Shown here: one piece after another, positions 17,369 to 26,281 of the stretch
How the letters are laid out: every line of letters begins with the position of its first letter
Numbering within the stretch: position 1 is the first letter of the stretch
Origin: Bradyrhizobium sp. 132
GTDB lineage: Bacteria; Pseudomonadota; Alphaproteobacteria; Rhizobiales; Xanthobacteraceae
Reading direction: 5' to 3'
Assembly (NCBI RefSeq): GCF_023074185.1
Contig: NZ_JADPKY010000177.1
Coordinates: forward strand, 1-64,000
DNA length: 64,000 nucleotides
The notes under the pieces: model-generated
Database searches by the model: none
Told to the model about the DNA's origin: nothing
The model's input: the letters and a program-made list of their open reading frames with translations, nothing else
Translations under genes and position numbers: made by a program

Positions 17369-17797
17369 ATGACGGTACGTTCGATTCTCAACAACAAGGG
17401 CCATCAGGTCATGAGCGTCGAGCCGGACGCGAAGCTGGCGGTCGCGGTCAAGCTGCTCGGTGAGAAGAAGATCGGCGCGGTGCTGGTGATGAACCAGAGC
17501 CGGCTCGAAGGCATCCTGTCGGAGCGTGACATCGTGCGGGTGATCGGCGAGCGCGGCGCCGGCGCGCTCGAGGAGCCGGTTTCTCAGGTCATGACCCGCA
17601 AGGTCGTCACCTGCAAGGAGACCGACACGGTCGCCGAGCTCATGGAGGTGATGACCACCGGCAAGTTCCGGCATCTGCCCGTGATCGACAGCGGCAAGGT
17701 GGTGGGCCTGATCTCGATCGGCGACATCGTCAAGCGCCGGGTGCAGGAATACGAGTCCGAGCAGGAAGCCCTGCGCGACTACATCAAGACGGCCTGA
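17369..17797 (+). CDS. CBS domain pair protein
   Basis: 142 residues from ATG 17369 behind CAGGGAGGCGACA. Two CBS motifs: SVEPDAKLAVAVKLLGEKKIGAVLV...GILSERDIVRVI and TCKETDTVAELMEVMTTGKFRHLPVIDSGKVVGLISIGDIV. Bateman modules bind adenine nucleotides and regulate partner enzymes; this is a stand-alone pair. Its stop codon (ending 17797) directly abuts the stop codon of the convergent patatin gene, leaving no intergenic DNA. Confidence 0.9.
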   Translation: MTVRSILNNKGHQVMSVEPDAKLAVAVKLLGEKKIGAVLVMNQSRLEGILSERDIVRVIGERGAGALEEPVSQVMTRKVVTCKETDTVAELMEVMTTGKFRHLPVIDSGKVVGLISIGDIVKRRVQEYESEQEALRDYIKTA

Positions 17798-18826
17798 TCA
17801 GTCCTGCTGGCCGGCTTTCGGCGCGGTGCCCTCGGGCGCGGGCGCCAGCTCGTGGATTGCCTCCTGGATGGACTCCAGCGCTCGCTCGGCAGCGCGGGTA
17901 CCCAGGGCGATGAGGTCTTCGGAGCGGTGGAAGTCGAACCAGCCGAAATGGCCGACCCGCGGTGTGATCAGCATATCGGGCGGATCGCCGGCGAGGCGGG
18001 CGCGGGTGATGCGGTCCTGCATGATGTTGAAGGCATCGACCATCACCGAAGAGAGGCCGGGCCGGGCGCTGCCGCCGCCGAAGAATTCGCGCTTCACCGT
18101 TTTTTCGGGCGAGAAGAATCTCGGGAAGCGCCGCTTTGACGTCGTCTCTTCGGCCGCAGGAACGACCGGTTCAGGCATCGCGCCGTGCGAATAGACCGTC
18201 GTCGAATAGGTGAAGATATCGCTGGAAAGATTTGCAGCGACGACGATTTCGGCGCCGAGCGCGCGGGCGGCCGAGACCGGCACCGGGTTCACCAATGCGC
18301 CGTCGACCAGCCAGCGATCCCCGATCAGGACCGGAGAGAAGATGCCGGGCAGCGCATAGGAGGCACGCATCGCGTCGACCACGCGGCCGCGCGTCAGCCA
18401 GATTTCGTGGCCGGTGCGGACCTCGGTCGCGACGCTCGCGAACTTGATCGGAAGATCTTCGATCAGGGTCTGGCCGACCGCCTCCTCAAGTCGCGTTGCA
18501 AGCTTCTCGCCGCCGATCAGGCCGGAGCCATTGAGGCGGATGTCCAGATAGCCGAGGATGTTGCGCATACCTTGCAGACTGCGCCCCCACTCCTCCAGCG
18601 TATCGAGCCGGCCGGCCGCATGGAGGCCGCCCACCACCGCGCCGATCGAGGTACCGACCACCACGTCAGGCACGATGCCATTGGCCAAGAGGGTTCTCAG
18701 GATCCCGATATGGGCGAAGCCGCGCGCGGCGCCGCCGCCGAGGGCTAGGCCAATGACCGGCCGGCGGATGCTGCCGAGGCCGACCTTCTCGCCGTTCGAA
18801 CCCCGACCCTTCAATATATCCAGCAC
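17798..18826 (-). CDS. Patatin-like phospholipase (RssA-like)
   Basis: 342 residues from GTG 18826, which follows TAGGAGAG at 7-base spacing. Oxyanion loop GGGAARG (30-36), nucleophile Ser60 in GTSIG and the dyad Asp175 in VDGALVNP. The family hydrolyses acyl esters of phospholipids. There is no signal peptide, so it acts in the cytoplasm or at the inner membrane. The N-terminal 200 residues match bacterial RssA/YchK-type proteins; the C-terminal extension with FPRFFSPEKTVKREFFGGGS is less conserved. Confidence 0.88.
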   Translation of the reverse strand: MLDILKGRGSNGEKVGLGSIRRPVIGLALGGGAARGFAHIGILRTLLANGIVPDVVVGTSIGAVVGGLHAAGRLDTLEEWGRSLQGMRNILGYLDIRLNGSGLIGGEKLATRLEEAVGQTLIEDLPIKFASVATEVRTGHEIWLTRGRVVDAMRASYALPGIFSPVLIGDRWLVDGALVNPVPVSAARALGAEIVVAANLSSDIFTYSTTVYSHGAMPEPVVPAAEETTSKRRFPRFFSPEKTVKREFFGGGSARPGLSSVMVDAFNIMQDRITRARLAGDPPDMLITPRVGHFGWFDFHRSEDLIALGTRAAERALESIQEAIHELAPAPEGTAPKAGQQD

Positions 18827-19067
18827 CGAAACTCTCCTACACCTGGACCCGCCATCAGATTAGGCACCGTACTCGCGCTCCGCCAGAACCGGGCCGGAGC
18901 ATGGTTTATGCCGGTTTGGGAAGGACACGGGGCAGGAGTATGGCGACGGGCGGTTGCGTGTGGGGTAATCGCGCGGGCGTCAACCGGGTTCCAAAACCGG
19001 ATTGGGCCGTATTTCTTGGGGTTTCGGAGGCTTGAATTTGCCGCGTTTTCGGTGAAAAGCAGGTGGC

Positions 19068-20141
19068 ATGACTCTCGGGGGTGACGGCATCATCGGATGG
19101 CGGCGCGGCGCATCGCTGCTGCCGATGCTGATCCTTGCTGCCTGCCTCTATACCCTCGGCCAAAACGCTGCGCAGGCGCAGCTTTTCTCTGATCGTCCGC
19201 CGCCGGTGCCGCCCGCTTCGGTGCCGGACCCCGGCGGCGCCGTCAGCCTGGCGCCGCCGTCCGGCCCGGGTGCCGGACCTCCGAGCCTGCCGCCGACCCT
19301 CATGCAGCCGACCACGCCCAGCATGCCGCCGCCTGCGGTCACGACCGTGCCGTCCGCCGCGCCGCTCAACGCGGCCGTGCCCGGACAGGGCGTACTGTCG
19401 CTGACCGCGAAATACGGCAAGGACACCCCGCCGATCACCAGCGGCCTGGTCTGGCGCGTATTTGCCGATCGTCCCGACGAGAACGGCACCTTCAAGCTGA
19501 TCCGCGAGGACCGCAACGCCACGCCCAACATCGTGCTGCCGCCCGGCAATTACGTCGTGCACGTTGCCTTTGGCCTCGTCAGCGCGGTGCGCACAGTCAG
19601 CCTGAAGGCCGAGACCGACCGCGAATCATTCGTGCTGCCGGCCGGCGGCTTGCGCATCGAGGGCCGGGTCGGCACCAGCCGCATTCCGCAGAACCAGATA
19701 TCGTTCGCGATCTACAAGGGAAGCCAGTTCGAGTCCGGCGAGCGCGCCTCCCTGGTGCCGAACGTCGCCGCCGGCGACGTCGTGCTGCTGCCGGAAGGCA
19801 CCTACTACATCATCTCGAACTACGGCGACGCCAATTCGGTGGTGCGCTCGGACATCCGCGTCCAGGCAAGCAAGCTCACCGACGTCACCATCACCCACCG
19901 CGCCGCCGTCATCACGCTCAAGCTGGTCAGCGACAGAGGGGGCGAGGCGCTCGCCAACACCGCCTGGTCGGTGCTGACCCCGGGCGGCGACGTCATCAAG
20001 GAATCGATCGGCGCCTTCCCGCGCGTGGTGCTCTCCGAAGGCGAATACCGCGCCATCGCCAAGAACGAGGGCAAGGTCTACGAGCGCGGCTTCAACGTCG
20101 TCAACGGCGTCGACGGCGAAGTGGAAGTCGTCGCGCGCTAA
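19068..20141 (+). CDS. Conserved secreted protein with proline-rich linker
   Basis: 357 residues from ATG 19068. A signal peptide (SLLPMLILAACLYTLGQNAAQA) leads into about 70 residues rich in Pro, Ala and Gly, then a beta-rich region with three repeats of similar build (SGLVWRVF...GNYVVHVAFG; ISFAIYKG...EGTYYIISNYGD; TAWSVLTPGG...EGEYRAIAKNEG). These resemble consecutive immunoglobulin or carboxypeptidase-regulatory-like sandwiches. I do not recognise a characterised function; a periplasmic or surface structural role is likely. Confidence 0.75.
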   Translation: MTLGGDGIIGWRRGASLLPMLILAACLYTLGQNAAQAQLFSDRPPPVPPASVPDPGGAVSLAPPSGPGAGPPSLPPTLMQPTTPSMPPPAVTTVPSAAPLNAAVPGQGVLSLTAKYGKDTPPITSGLVWRVFADRPDENGTFKLIREDRNATPNIVLPPGNYVVHVAFGLVSAVRTVSLKAETDRESFVLPAGGLRIEGRVGTSRIPQNQISFAIYKGSQFESGERASLVPNVAAGDVVLLPEGTYYIISNYGDANSVVRSDIRVQASKLTDVTITHRAAVITLKLVSDRGGEALANTAWSVLTPGGDVIKESIGAFPRVVLSEGEYRAIAKNEGKVYERGFNVVNGVDGEVEVVAR

Positions 20142-20485
20142 CGCTTAAGCGGGATCCCGCATGCGGCCGACGCTGTCGTTCGTGCGCTTGGCGAACGCTT
20201 CTCATTCAGCGCACGAATGTCCCATATCTTAGTACCGTCAGTCGCGTCGCGCGTGCGGGAAGCAGATGCTTTTCGCTACGCGCCAATCAACACCGGCACC
20301 ATCCGCTTATTCCGGAAGCGTCTCGACTTCCTCACAGCCGGTGCAAGATACCTATTTCCGACAATCAATTTTATTCGCTTTCCATCCTGCTGCGTTATAT
20401 GTCGGGCATCCCTCTAACGGGGGAGGCCGGAGCAGCCTCGTGCGTCTGCGAGACCGGCAAGGAGCAGGGGACCAAGCTCGTCGGC
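20142..20485. other. Gene-free stretch
   Basis: About 340 bases with short open frames lacking ribosome sites. Apart from a GCGGGATCCCGC palindrome near 20149, which may end the preceding transcript, I see no structured feature. Confidence 0.4.
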
Positions 20486-20680
20486 ATGTTCGAAGTGATC
20501 CTCACCAGGCGAAAGCGGTTTGGCTGGCGGTGGCGGGTGTGCGACCACGCCGGCAAGATATTTGCCGATGGCTTCGAGCGCTCCCGGCCGTCCGCCAAAT
20601 ATCATGGCGAGCGCGCATTGTTCTTCCTGTTGTCGCAGGCCCATCTGCGCAACCGCTCCGCGGCCCCCAGCGAGGACTAG
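20486..20680 (+). CDS. Small conserved hypothetical protein
   Basis: 64 residues from ATG 20486: MFEVILTRRKRFGWRWRV, then GFERSRPSAKYHGERALFFLL. This pattern (basic beta hairpin, then an amphipathic helix) matches a family of short rhizobial proteins of unknown function I have seen annotated as hypothetical. There is no clear Shine-Dalgarno immediately upstream; the frame is open to 20399. Cytoplasmic. Confidence 0.55.
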   Translation: MFEVILTRRKRFGWRWRVCDHAGKIFADGFERSRPSAKYHGERALFFLLSQAHLRNRSAAPSED

Positions 20681-20694
20681 CGGCAGGCACAGCT

Positions 20695-20733
20695 CCGTAG
20701 CCCGGATTGCGCTTCGCTCCCTCCGGGCTCCGA
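20695..20733. repeat. 'CGTAGCCCGG' repeat, short copy
   Basis: TAGCCCGGATTGCGCTTCG continuing to CTCCGGGCTCCG is an imperfect palindrome of the same family as 6951-7022. It lies directly before the truncated oxidoreductase. A half-copy (CCCGGGCTACG) occurs near 21160 at the other end of the scar. Confidence 0.6.
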
Positions 20734-20752
20734 AACGTCTCTGCGAGCGCCG

Positions 20753-20851
20753 TCAGATGTCGACGACGAGCTTGCCCTGCGCCGCGTGATCGCGGATCAG
20801 CGCATAGGCATTGCCGACTTTCTCCAGTGTGAAGTGCCGGGCATTGCGCTC
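20753..20851 (-). pseudogene. C-terminal stub of a quinone oxidoreductase/zinc-type dehydrogenase
   Basis: About 32 codons ending at TGA 20753 read ARHFTLEKVGNAYALIRD and then HAAQGKLVVDI, the classic last helix and strand of NADPH:quinone oxidoreductase-type proteins. Upstream (towards 20850) the similarity stops abruptly and the sequence becomes the LysR remnant on the other strand. At least 280 residues are missing. Confidence 0.65.
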
Positions 20852-21165
20852 GAACAGTCGCTCGGACAGACGCTGTTCCAGCGCACGACGGATGGTTTCG
20901 TGCTGACCGACGAGGGCACAGCCGTGCTGCGCCATGCCGAGCGGATTGAAGAGGAGGCGCTCGCTTTGGAGCGGCGTGCGTCCGGCGCGGAGACGCAGCT
21001 CGACGGCTTGCTGCGCCTGTCGTCGTCGGACTGGTTCGGGACGGTGATGCTCTCGCCGGTGAATAGCCGCCTTCGGCAAACGCCATCCCAAGATAATTGT
21101 CGAGCTTCTGACCGATGCGCGCCTCTACAGCCTGCCGCGCCGCGAGGTCGCTTCGCTCATCCCGG
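20843..21165 (+). pseudogene. Remnant of a LysR-type regulator, truncated and frameshifted
   Basis: From about 20843 the plus strand reads ALEQSLGQTLFQRTTDGFVL and TDEG..., the end of a LysR winged helix, then the linker helix with HAERIEEEALALERR. Around 21060 the frame changes and the effector domain continues as KRHPKIIVELLTDARLYSLP. The first 25 residues or so of the DNA-binding domain and most of the effector domain are absent. It cannot make a functional regulator. Confidence 0.7.
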
Positions 21166-21234
21166 GCTACGCGAGACCTTGCGGTGCCTGTCGGGCAACA
21201 CACACAAATTGTCGGTCAACGGGCAGGCGTAAAA

Positions 21235-21720
21235 ATATTCGCCTTTACAGAATTCGGAATTATCGTATCTTCTGCTCACTCCGGCCCAAGGAAGAGGGCG
21301 TATCGCGATCGTCACGAACGCGGGCCGGGCGGCGGTGGACGCCGATCACATCGGCGCGAAGGGTTTCGCAGGGCGGAGAGCCGTGAGCGAGGGCGTCGCG
21401 CGCACGACCGGTGTGATCGGCGTACGGCCAAATCGTGTCGTCCTGGCGCCCGGGGTCTGTGCGCCAAGTCTTGCGGTGATGGGTGCAGCCCGACCGGGCA
21501 CACGCATCAGCCATCCGCAGCGCGACGGGGGCAATAGTGCATCGCTCCCCGGGGAGAACACGGCATAAGCCGTTCCAACCATTGCGCAGGGAAGGCCGGG
21601 ATGCTCCGGTTGCCCTGTTTCCCGCTGTGCAATGTAGCGCAATCTGCCCTTGGCATAGCGGAGCAATAGGAGCCAGCCGGCTCCCGGTCTTCCCTGCACC
21701 CTCTTTCAATTGAGGGTGAA
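21235..21720. repeat. Long dispersed repeat with spurious ORFs
   Basis: The segment contains sequences I recognise from many Bradyrhizobium intergenic regions: the CATTGCGCAGGGAAGGCCGG part near 21577, then TCTTCCCTGCACCCTCTTTC near 21689. It gives long open frames on both strands that are often annotated as hypothetical proteins but have no ribosome site or family. I treat it as a non-coding repeat. Confidence 0.55.
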
Positions 21721-21790
21721 GCGACGAAGCAAAGCTCGGGCGAAACACGCCGCGAGGATGCAAGCCCATGTCAGTTATTCAACAACGATC

Positions 21791-21927
21791 TCGTGCCCCG
21801 GACGCAGCGCAGCGCCTCTTCGCTGTGCGCTGCAGGGCCGGGGCCCATGCAACAGCGAACGGCGCGGCTTCCTGGATCCCGGCTCTGCGGCGCGTCACTG
21901 CGTGCCGCACCGCGTCCGGGACACGAG
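21791..21927. repeat. Dispersed repeat, 'CGTGCCCCGGACGC' type
   Basis: TCGTGCCCCGGACGC at the left end pairs with GCGTCCGGGACACGA at the right end. The interior has the usual GCTGCAGGGCCGGGGCCCAT and GGATCCCGGCTCTGC blocks. No ORF is credible. It lies between the long repeat and the end of the serine hydrolase gene. Confidence 0.7.
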
Positions 21928-22006
21928 AAAGACGAGCGTTGTCGTCACAGTTCGTCATTGCGGCGCCGAGATCGCAAAGCTGCTCGCCGATTTCGGCCAG
22001 CGTGCT

Positions 22007-23275
22007 TCACGGGCGGCGTAACTCGGACGGATAACAGTCATAGACCAGCGCCTTGAAGGCAGGCGTGATACGGCTGCGCTCGTTCTGGGTCTGCTGCATC
22101 AGGAGGTAGACCATGTCGAGCTTGGGATCGACGCCGAAATAGGTGCCGCTGCCACTGTCCCATTTCAACTCGCCGAGCGAGCCCGGCGGCGGCGGTTTGG
22201 CGTTGCCGGGATCGGTCCGCACCGCAAGGCCATAGCCATAACCGAAGCCGTCGCCAGGAAAATAGAAATAATCGCGTCCAACGCCGGAGCCGGGCCCGAC
22301 GTGATCCGTGGTCATGGCTTTGAAAGCCGCGGGGCTCAGATAGCGCTTGCCCTCGAACTCGCCGCCGTTGAGCAGCATCTGCGAGAAACGCAGATAGTCG
22401 GTGATGGTCGAGAGCAGCCCGCCGCCTCCGGATTGCCATTCGGGATGGTCGAGGCGGTCGCGCTCGGCGGCAAGCAGAATGAAGTCATTGGGCAGCGGCC
22501 GCGCCATCCGAGCGAGCTCGTCCGCGCTCGCCAGCGCGAATTTGGTGCTGCTCATGCCGAGCGGATCGAGGATGCGCTGCTTGAGGAATTCGTACAGCGT
22601 CTGGCCCGAGATGATCTCGATGACGCTGCCGAGCACGTCGGTGGAATGACCGTAGCGCCACAGCGTTCCCGGCTGCCGCGCCAGCGGCAGCTTTGCGATG
22701 CGTTGGGCGAATTCCCTGTTGTTGAATTGACCTTCGAAGATGTCGGCAGCCTTGTAGGCCTGCTCGACCCATTTGCCGCCGATATAATCGTAGCTGATGC
22801 CCGAGGTGTGCCGCAGCAGATCCTCGATGTTGACGGGACGGACCGGGGCCACGAGATCCAGATGCAACGTGCCGTCGGGATTGGTGACCTCCAGTCCCAC
22901 CTTGGTGTCGGCAAAGAGGGGGATGTATTTCGACACGGGGTCGGTGAGCGCAAGCTTGCCCTTGTCGATCAGCATCATCGCGCCGAGGCACGTGACCGGC
23001 TTGGTCATCGAGTGGATGGCGAAGATCGTATCGGGCGTCATCGCGAGACCCGTCCTGGTGTCGCGCACGCCAAAATTCTTCAGATAGACCGGCTTGCCGT
23101 GCTGCTGGACCAGGACCACGGCGCCCGGCAGCCGGCCGCTCGTCACCTCGTTGTCAAAATACTTTGTGATGCGGTCGAGCCCGTCGGACGACGGAGCGGC
23201 GATATCGGCGGCGCGGCTCCGCGCCATTGTGCCGGCCAGCAGCGCGGCTCCGACCAGAAATTCACGACGCTTCAT
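22007..23275 (-). CDS. Serine hydrolase, class C beta-lactamase/esterase family, exported
   Basis: 422 residues from ATG 23275, behind GGGAGGAAGCCCGG. The N-terminus MKRREFLVGAALLAGTM has a twin-arginine-like motif. Catalytic SxxK is Ser89-Lys92 (IHSMTKP); the second motif Tyr is in WRYGHSTDVLG, with His where lactamases have Asn, as in EstB-type esterases. The C-terminal third has GFGYGYGLAVRTD and the Trp-rich strand with DSGSGTYFGVDP. It more likely acts as an esterase or D-aminopeptidase than as a lactamase. Confidence 0.85.
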   Translation of the reverse strand: MKRREFLVGAALLAGTMARSRAADIAAPSSDGLDRITKYFDNEVTSGRLPGAVVLVQQHGKPVYLKNFGVRDTRTGLAMTPDTIFAIHSMTKPVTCLGAMMLIDKGKLALTDPVSKYIPLFADTKVGLEVTNPDGTLHLDLVAPVRPVNIEDLLRHTSGISYDYIGGKWVEQAYKAADIFEGQFNNREFAQRIAKLPLARQPGTLWRYGHSTDVLGSVIEIISGQTLYEFLKQRILDPLGMSSTKFALASADELARMARPLPNDFILLAAERDRLDHPEWQSGGGGLLSTITDYLRFSQMLLNGGEFEGKRYLSPAAFKAMTTDHVGPGSGVGRDYFYFPGDGFGYGYGLAVRTDPGNAKPPPPGSLGELKWDSGSGTYFGVDPKLDMVYLLMQQTQNERSRITPAFKALVYDCYPSELRRP

Positions 23276-23338
23276 CCGGGCTTCCTCCCTCGCCGGGATC
23301 AAAGCCGCAAGACGTCGAAGGCGTCAACACGCCTTCGA

Positions 23339-23902
23339 TTAAAATCGCGTCACGATTTCAGAAAGGACCGGCCGCGGACGGTCATCGCTCGGCTTGGTCG
23401 GGGTGCCGATATGGACAAGTCCGGCGAGCTTCTCGTCCGGCTTGAGGCCGAGGCCATCCAGCACGTCGCGATCGAACGAGAACCAGCCGGTCAGCCAGCA
23501 GGCGCCGTAGCCGAGCGCGGTCGCGGCCGTGACGATGTTCATGACGCTGGCGCCGGCCGACAATTCCTGCTCGAAGGCCGGCACCTTCGGATGCGGCTTG
23601 GTGAAGCTGACGATGCCGATCACCAGCGGCGCATCCGTGAGGCGTTTGCGCTCGGTCTCGACATCGGCGGCAGGCGCGCCAGGATTCTTCCGGGCAAACA
23701 CCTTTGCGATCACCTCGCCGGCGCGTTGACGCGCATCGCCCTCGAAAATGATGAAGCGCCAGGGCGCAAGCTTGCCATGGTCGGGCACGCGCGAGCCGAT
23801 GGTGAGGATGGTCTCGAGCTCGGCCGGGGAGGGCCCGGGTCCGGACATCTCGCGCGGCTTGACCGAGCGGCGGGTCTTCAGGAGTTCGATGGCGTCAGGC
23901 AC
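23339..23902 (-). CDS. Nitroreductase family protein
   Basis: 187 residues from GTG 23902, which follows AGAGGATATTGCA; upstream codons to 23965 are not family-like. FMN-binding fold: ELLKTRRSVKPREMS (phosphate-binding Arg), SRVPDHGKLAPWRFIIF, then GASVMNIVTAATALGYGACWLTGW and GLVHIGTPTKPSDDRPRP. It resembles the YdjA-like single-domain NAD(P)H-dependent nitroreductases. Substrate unknown. It lies between the serine hydrolase and thrS on the same strand and may be co-transcribed with either. Confidence 0.88.
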   Translation of the reverse strand: MPDAIELLKTRRSVKPREMSGPGPSPAELETILTIGSRVPDHGKLAPWRFIIFEGDARQRAGEVIAKVFARKNPGAPAADVETERKRLTDAPLVIGIVSFTKPHPKVPAFEQELSAGASVMNIVTAATALGYGACWLTGWFSFDRDVLDGLGLKPDEKLAGLVHIGTPTKPSDDRPRPVLSEIVTRF

Positions 23903-23995
23903 TGCAATATCCTCTTCGGCTGGTCGTCGGGCGTGCCATGCCGAGATAAGCATGCACGCCCGCAACCGAAAGCGAGTTTAGATCGATTTCAGGAA

Positions 23996-26095
23996 TCAGG
24001 CCGCGCCACGCGCCCGCTTCACATCGGGCGGGGTCGCCTCGTCGACGAGGGCGGCGAGCGCCTCCACCGTCGTGGTCACGTTCTGGCCGTCGCTGCCGAG
24101 CCGCCGGATCGAGACCGACTGTGTCTCGGCCTCTTTCTTGCCGACCACGAGCAGTGCCGGAATCTTGGCCAGCGAATGCTCGCGGACCTTGTAGTTGATC
24201 TTTTCGTTGCGCAGGTCGATCTCGGCCCGAAGTCCCGCACGCCGGACCTGCTCCAGAACCTGCTTGGCGTATTCGTCGGCCTCCGACGTGATGGTGGTGA
24301 CCACCACCTGCACCGGCGACAGCCAAAGCGGGAAGTTGCCGGCATAGTGCTCGATCAGGATGCCGATGAAGCGCTCCATCGAACCGCAGATCGCGCGGTG
24401 CACCATCACCGGCGGCTTCTTGCCGCTGTCGTGGTCGATGTAGAACGCACCGAACCGTTCCGGCAGGTTGAAGTCGACCTGCGTGGTGCCGCATTGCCAG
24501 TCGCGGCCGATGGCGTCGCGCAGCACGTATTCGAACTTCGGCCCGTAGAAGGCGCCTTCGCCCGGATTGATCTCGGTCTTGATGTGATTGTTCTGCGTCT
24601 GGATTTCGCGCAGCACGGTGGCCATCACGCGCTCGGCGTGATCCCACATCGCGTCGGTGCCGACGCGTTTCTCCGGCCGGGTCGACAACTTCACCGTGAG
24701 ATCGCCGGTGAAGCCGAAATCGGCGTAAGTCGACAGGATCAGCTCGTTGATCTTCAGGCACTCGTCGGCGAGCTGATCCTCCATGCAGAAGATATGAGCG
24801 TCGTCCTGCGTGAAGCCGCGCACGCGCATCAAGCCGTGCATGGCGCCGGACGGCTCATAGCGGTGCACTACGCCGAACTCGGCGAGCCGCAGCGGCAAAT
24901 CGCGGTAGCTCTTCAAGCCGTGCTTGAAGATCTGCACGTGACCCGGGCAGTTCATTGGCTTCAGTGCAAACCAGCGCTTGTCTTCGGCTTCGTCGCCGGC
25001 CGACTGCGCCGCAAACATGTTCTCGCGGTACCAACCCCAATGGCCGGAGGTCTCCCACAGCGACTTGTCGAGGATCTGCGGCGCGTTGACCTCGCTGTAG
25101 TCGCCGCTCAGGCGTCGGCGCATATAGGCGATCAGCTGCTGGAAGATGGTCCAGCCCTTGGCGTGCCAGAACACCACGCCCGGACCTTCCTCCTGGAAAT
25201 GGAAGAGGTCGAGCTCGCGCCCGAGCTTGCGATGGTCGCGCTTTTCGGCTTCCTCGATCTGCTTCAGATAAGCGTCGAGGTCCTCCTGCTTGGCGAACGC
25301 CGTGCCGTAGATGCGGGTCAGCATCGGGTTGTTGCTGTCGCCGCGCCAATAGGCGCCGGCCACCTTCATCAGCTTGAAGGCGTTGCCGACCTTGCCGGTC
25401 GAGGTCATGTGCGGGCCGCGGCAGAGATCGAACCAGTCGCCCTGATAGTAGATCTTGATCGGCTCGTTGCCGGGGATGGCGTCGACCAGCTCGACCTTGA
25501 ACGCCTCGCCCTTGTCGCGGAACACCTGTTTGGTTTTTTCGCGATCCCAAACCTCTTTCGTAAAAAACTTGTCGCGCGCGATGAGCTCGCGCATCTTTTT
25601 CTCGATTGCGGCAAAGTCTTCCGGCGTGAACGGCTCGTTGCGGAAGAAATCGTAATAGAAGCCGTTCTCGATCACGGGACCGATGGTGACCTGGGTGCCC
25701 GGCCACAGCGTCTGCACGGCTTCGGCGAGCACGTGGGCGCAGTCGTGGCGGATCAACTCGAGCGCGCGTGGATCGTCGCGGTTGATCAGCTCGAGCTTGG
25801 CATCGGCTTCAATGGGATCGTCGAGGTCGGAGACCACGCCGTCGAGCGCCATCGCGACCGTGCGCTTGGCCAGCGACGGCGAAATGCCCTTGGCGATCTC
25901 GAGGCCGGTGATGCTCTTGGCATATTCACGCCGGGCGCCGTCCGGGAAGGTGAGAGTGATTTTTTCCGGTGGGGTCACGGGTCTCAAATTGCTGAGGCTG
26001 TATTGGAAGCCCGATTCGGATTTGGCTTGTTCGGCCTTGGTCTGTTCGGCCTTGGCTTGTTCGGACCTGGATTGGTCCTTGGGCTGGTCGGTCAT
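23996..26095 (-). CDS. thrS: Threonine--tRNA ligase
   Basis: 699 residues from ATG 26095 (AGGAG seven bases upstream). Domain order: a charged N-terminal extension (about residues 1-28) built of AEQxK-like repeats, TGS domain (ITLTFPDGARREY), editing domain with HDCAHVLAEAV, class II core with motif 2 (FGVVHRYEPSGAMHGLMRVRGFTQDDAHIFC) and zinc ligands, then the anticodon-binding domain (VQVVVTTITSEADEYAKQVL). It charges tRNA-Thr. The repeat-rich extension is not part of the family core. A 2-codon out-of-frame ATG overlaps the start region. Confidence 0.97.
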   Translation of the reverse strand: MTDQPKDQSRSEQAKAEQTKAEQAKSESGFQYSLSNLRPVTPPEKITLTFPDGARREYAKSITGLEIAKGISPSLAKRTVAMALDGVVSDLDDPIEADAKLELINRDDPRALELIRHDCAHVLAEAVQTLWPGTQVTIGPVIENGFYYDFFRNEPFTPEDFAAIEKKMRELIARDKFFTKEVWDREKTKQVFRDKGEAFKVELVDAIPGNEPIKIYYQGDWFDLCRGPHMTSTGKVGNAFKLMKVAGAYWRGDSNNPMLTRIYGTAFAKQEDLDAYLKQIEEAEKRDHRKLGRELDLFHFQEEGPGVVFWHAKGWTIFQQLIAYMRRRLSGDYSEVNAPQILDKSLWETSGHWGWYRENMFAAQSAGDEAEDKRWFALKPMNCPGHVQIFKHGLKSYRDLPLRLAEFGVVHRYEPSGAMHGLMRVRGFTQDDAHIFCMEDQLADECLKINELILSTYADFGFTGDLTVKLSTRPEKRVGTDAMWDHAERVMATVLREIQTQNNHIKTEINPGEGAFYGPKFEYVLRDAIGRDWQCGTTQVDFNLPERFGAFYIDHDSGKKPPVMVHRAICGSMERFIGILIEHYAGNFPLWLSPVQVVVTTITSEADEYAKQVLEQVRRAGLRAEIDLRNEKINYKVREHSLAKIPALLVVGKKEAETQSVSIRRLGSDGQNVTTTVEALAALVDEATPPDVKRARGAA

Positions 26096-26281
26096 TGCAT
26101 GTCTCCTGGGGCTCACTCCTGCGAACGAGCGCAGGTAAGCGGGAACGAGCGATATATCAGGCGATTCGGCCTGCGCAATCCGGCATTTCCAAGAAACTGG
26201 CGCGCAAAAGCCGGGGCGCCGCACGAACTATTCCGGGCGACGCCCTTTAACCGGTCGCAGGTCTGCTCTACATGCATCTGC

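Noticed and set aside
21260..21769. 169-codon minus-strand ORF (GAGKTGSRLAPI...)
   Set aside because: Recognised as a spurious frame of a dispersed repeat; no ribosome site and no domain.
22301..26281. A plus-strand open frame of nearly 4 kb antisense to the serine hydrolase, nitroreductase and thrS
   Set aside because: Three well-identified genes lie on the other strand; the frame is open because of GC-rich codon bias and has no family features. Only its last part, from 26282, is the real MFS gene.
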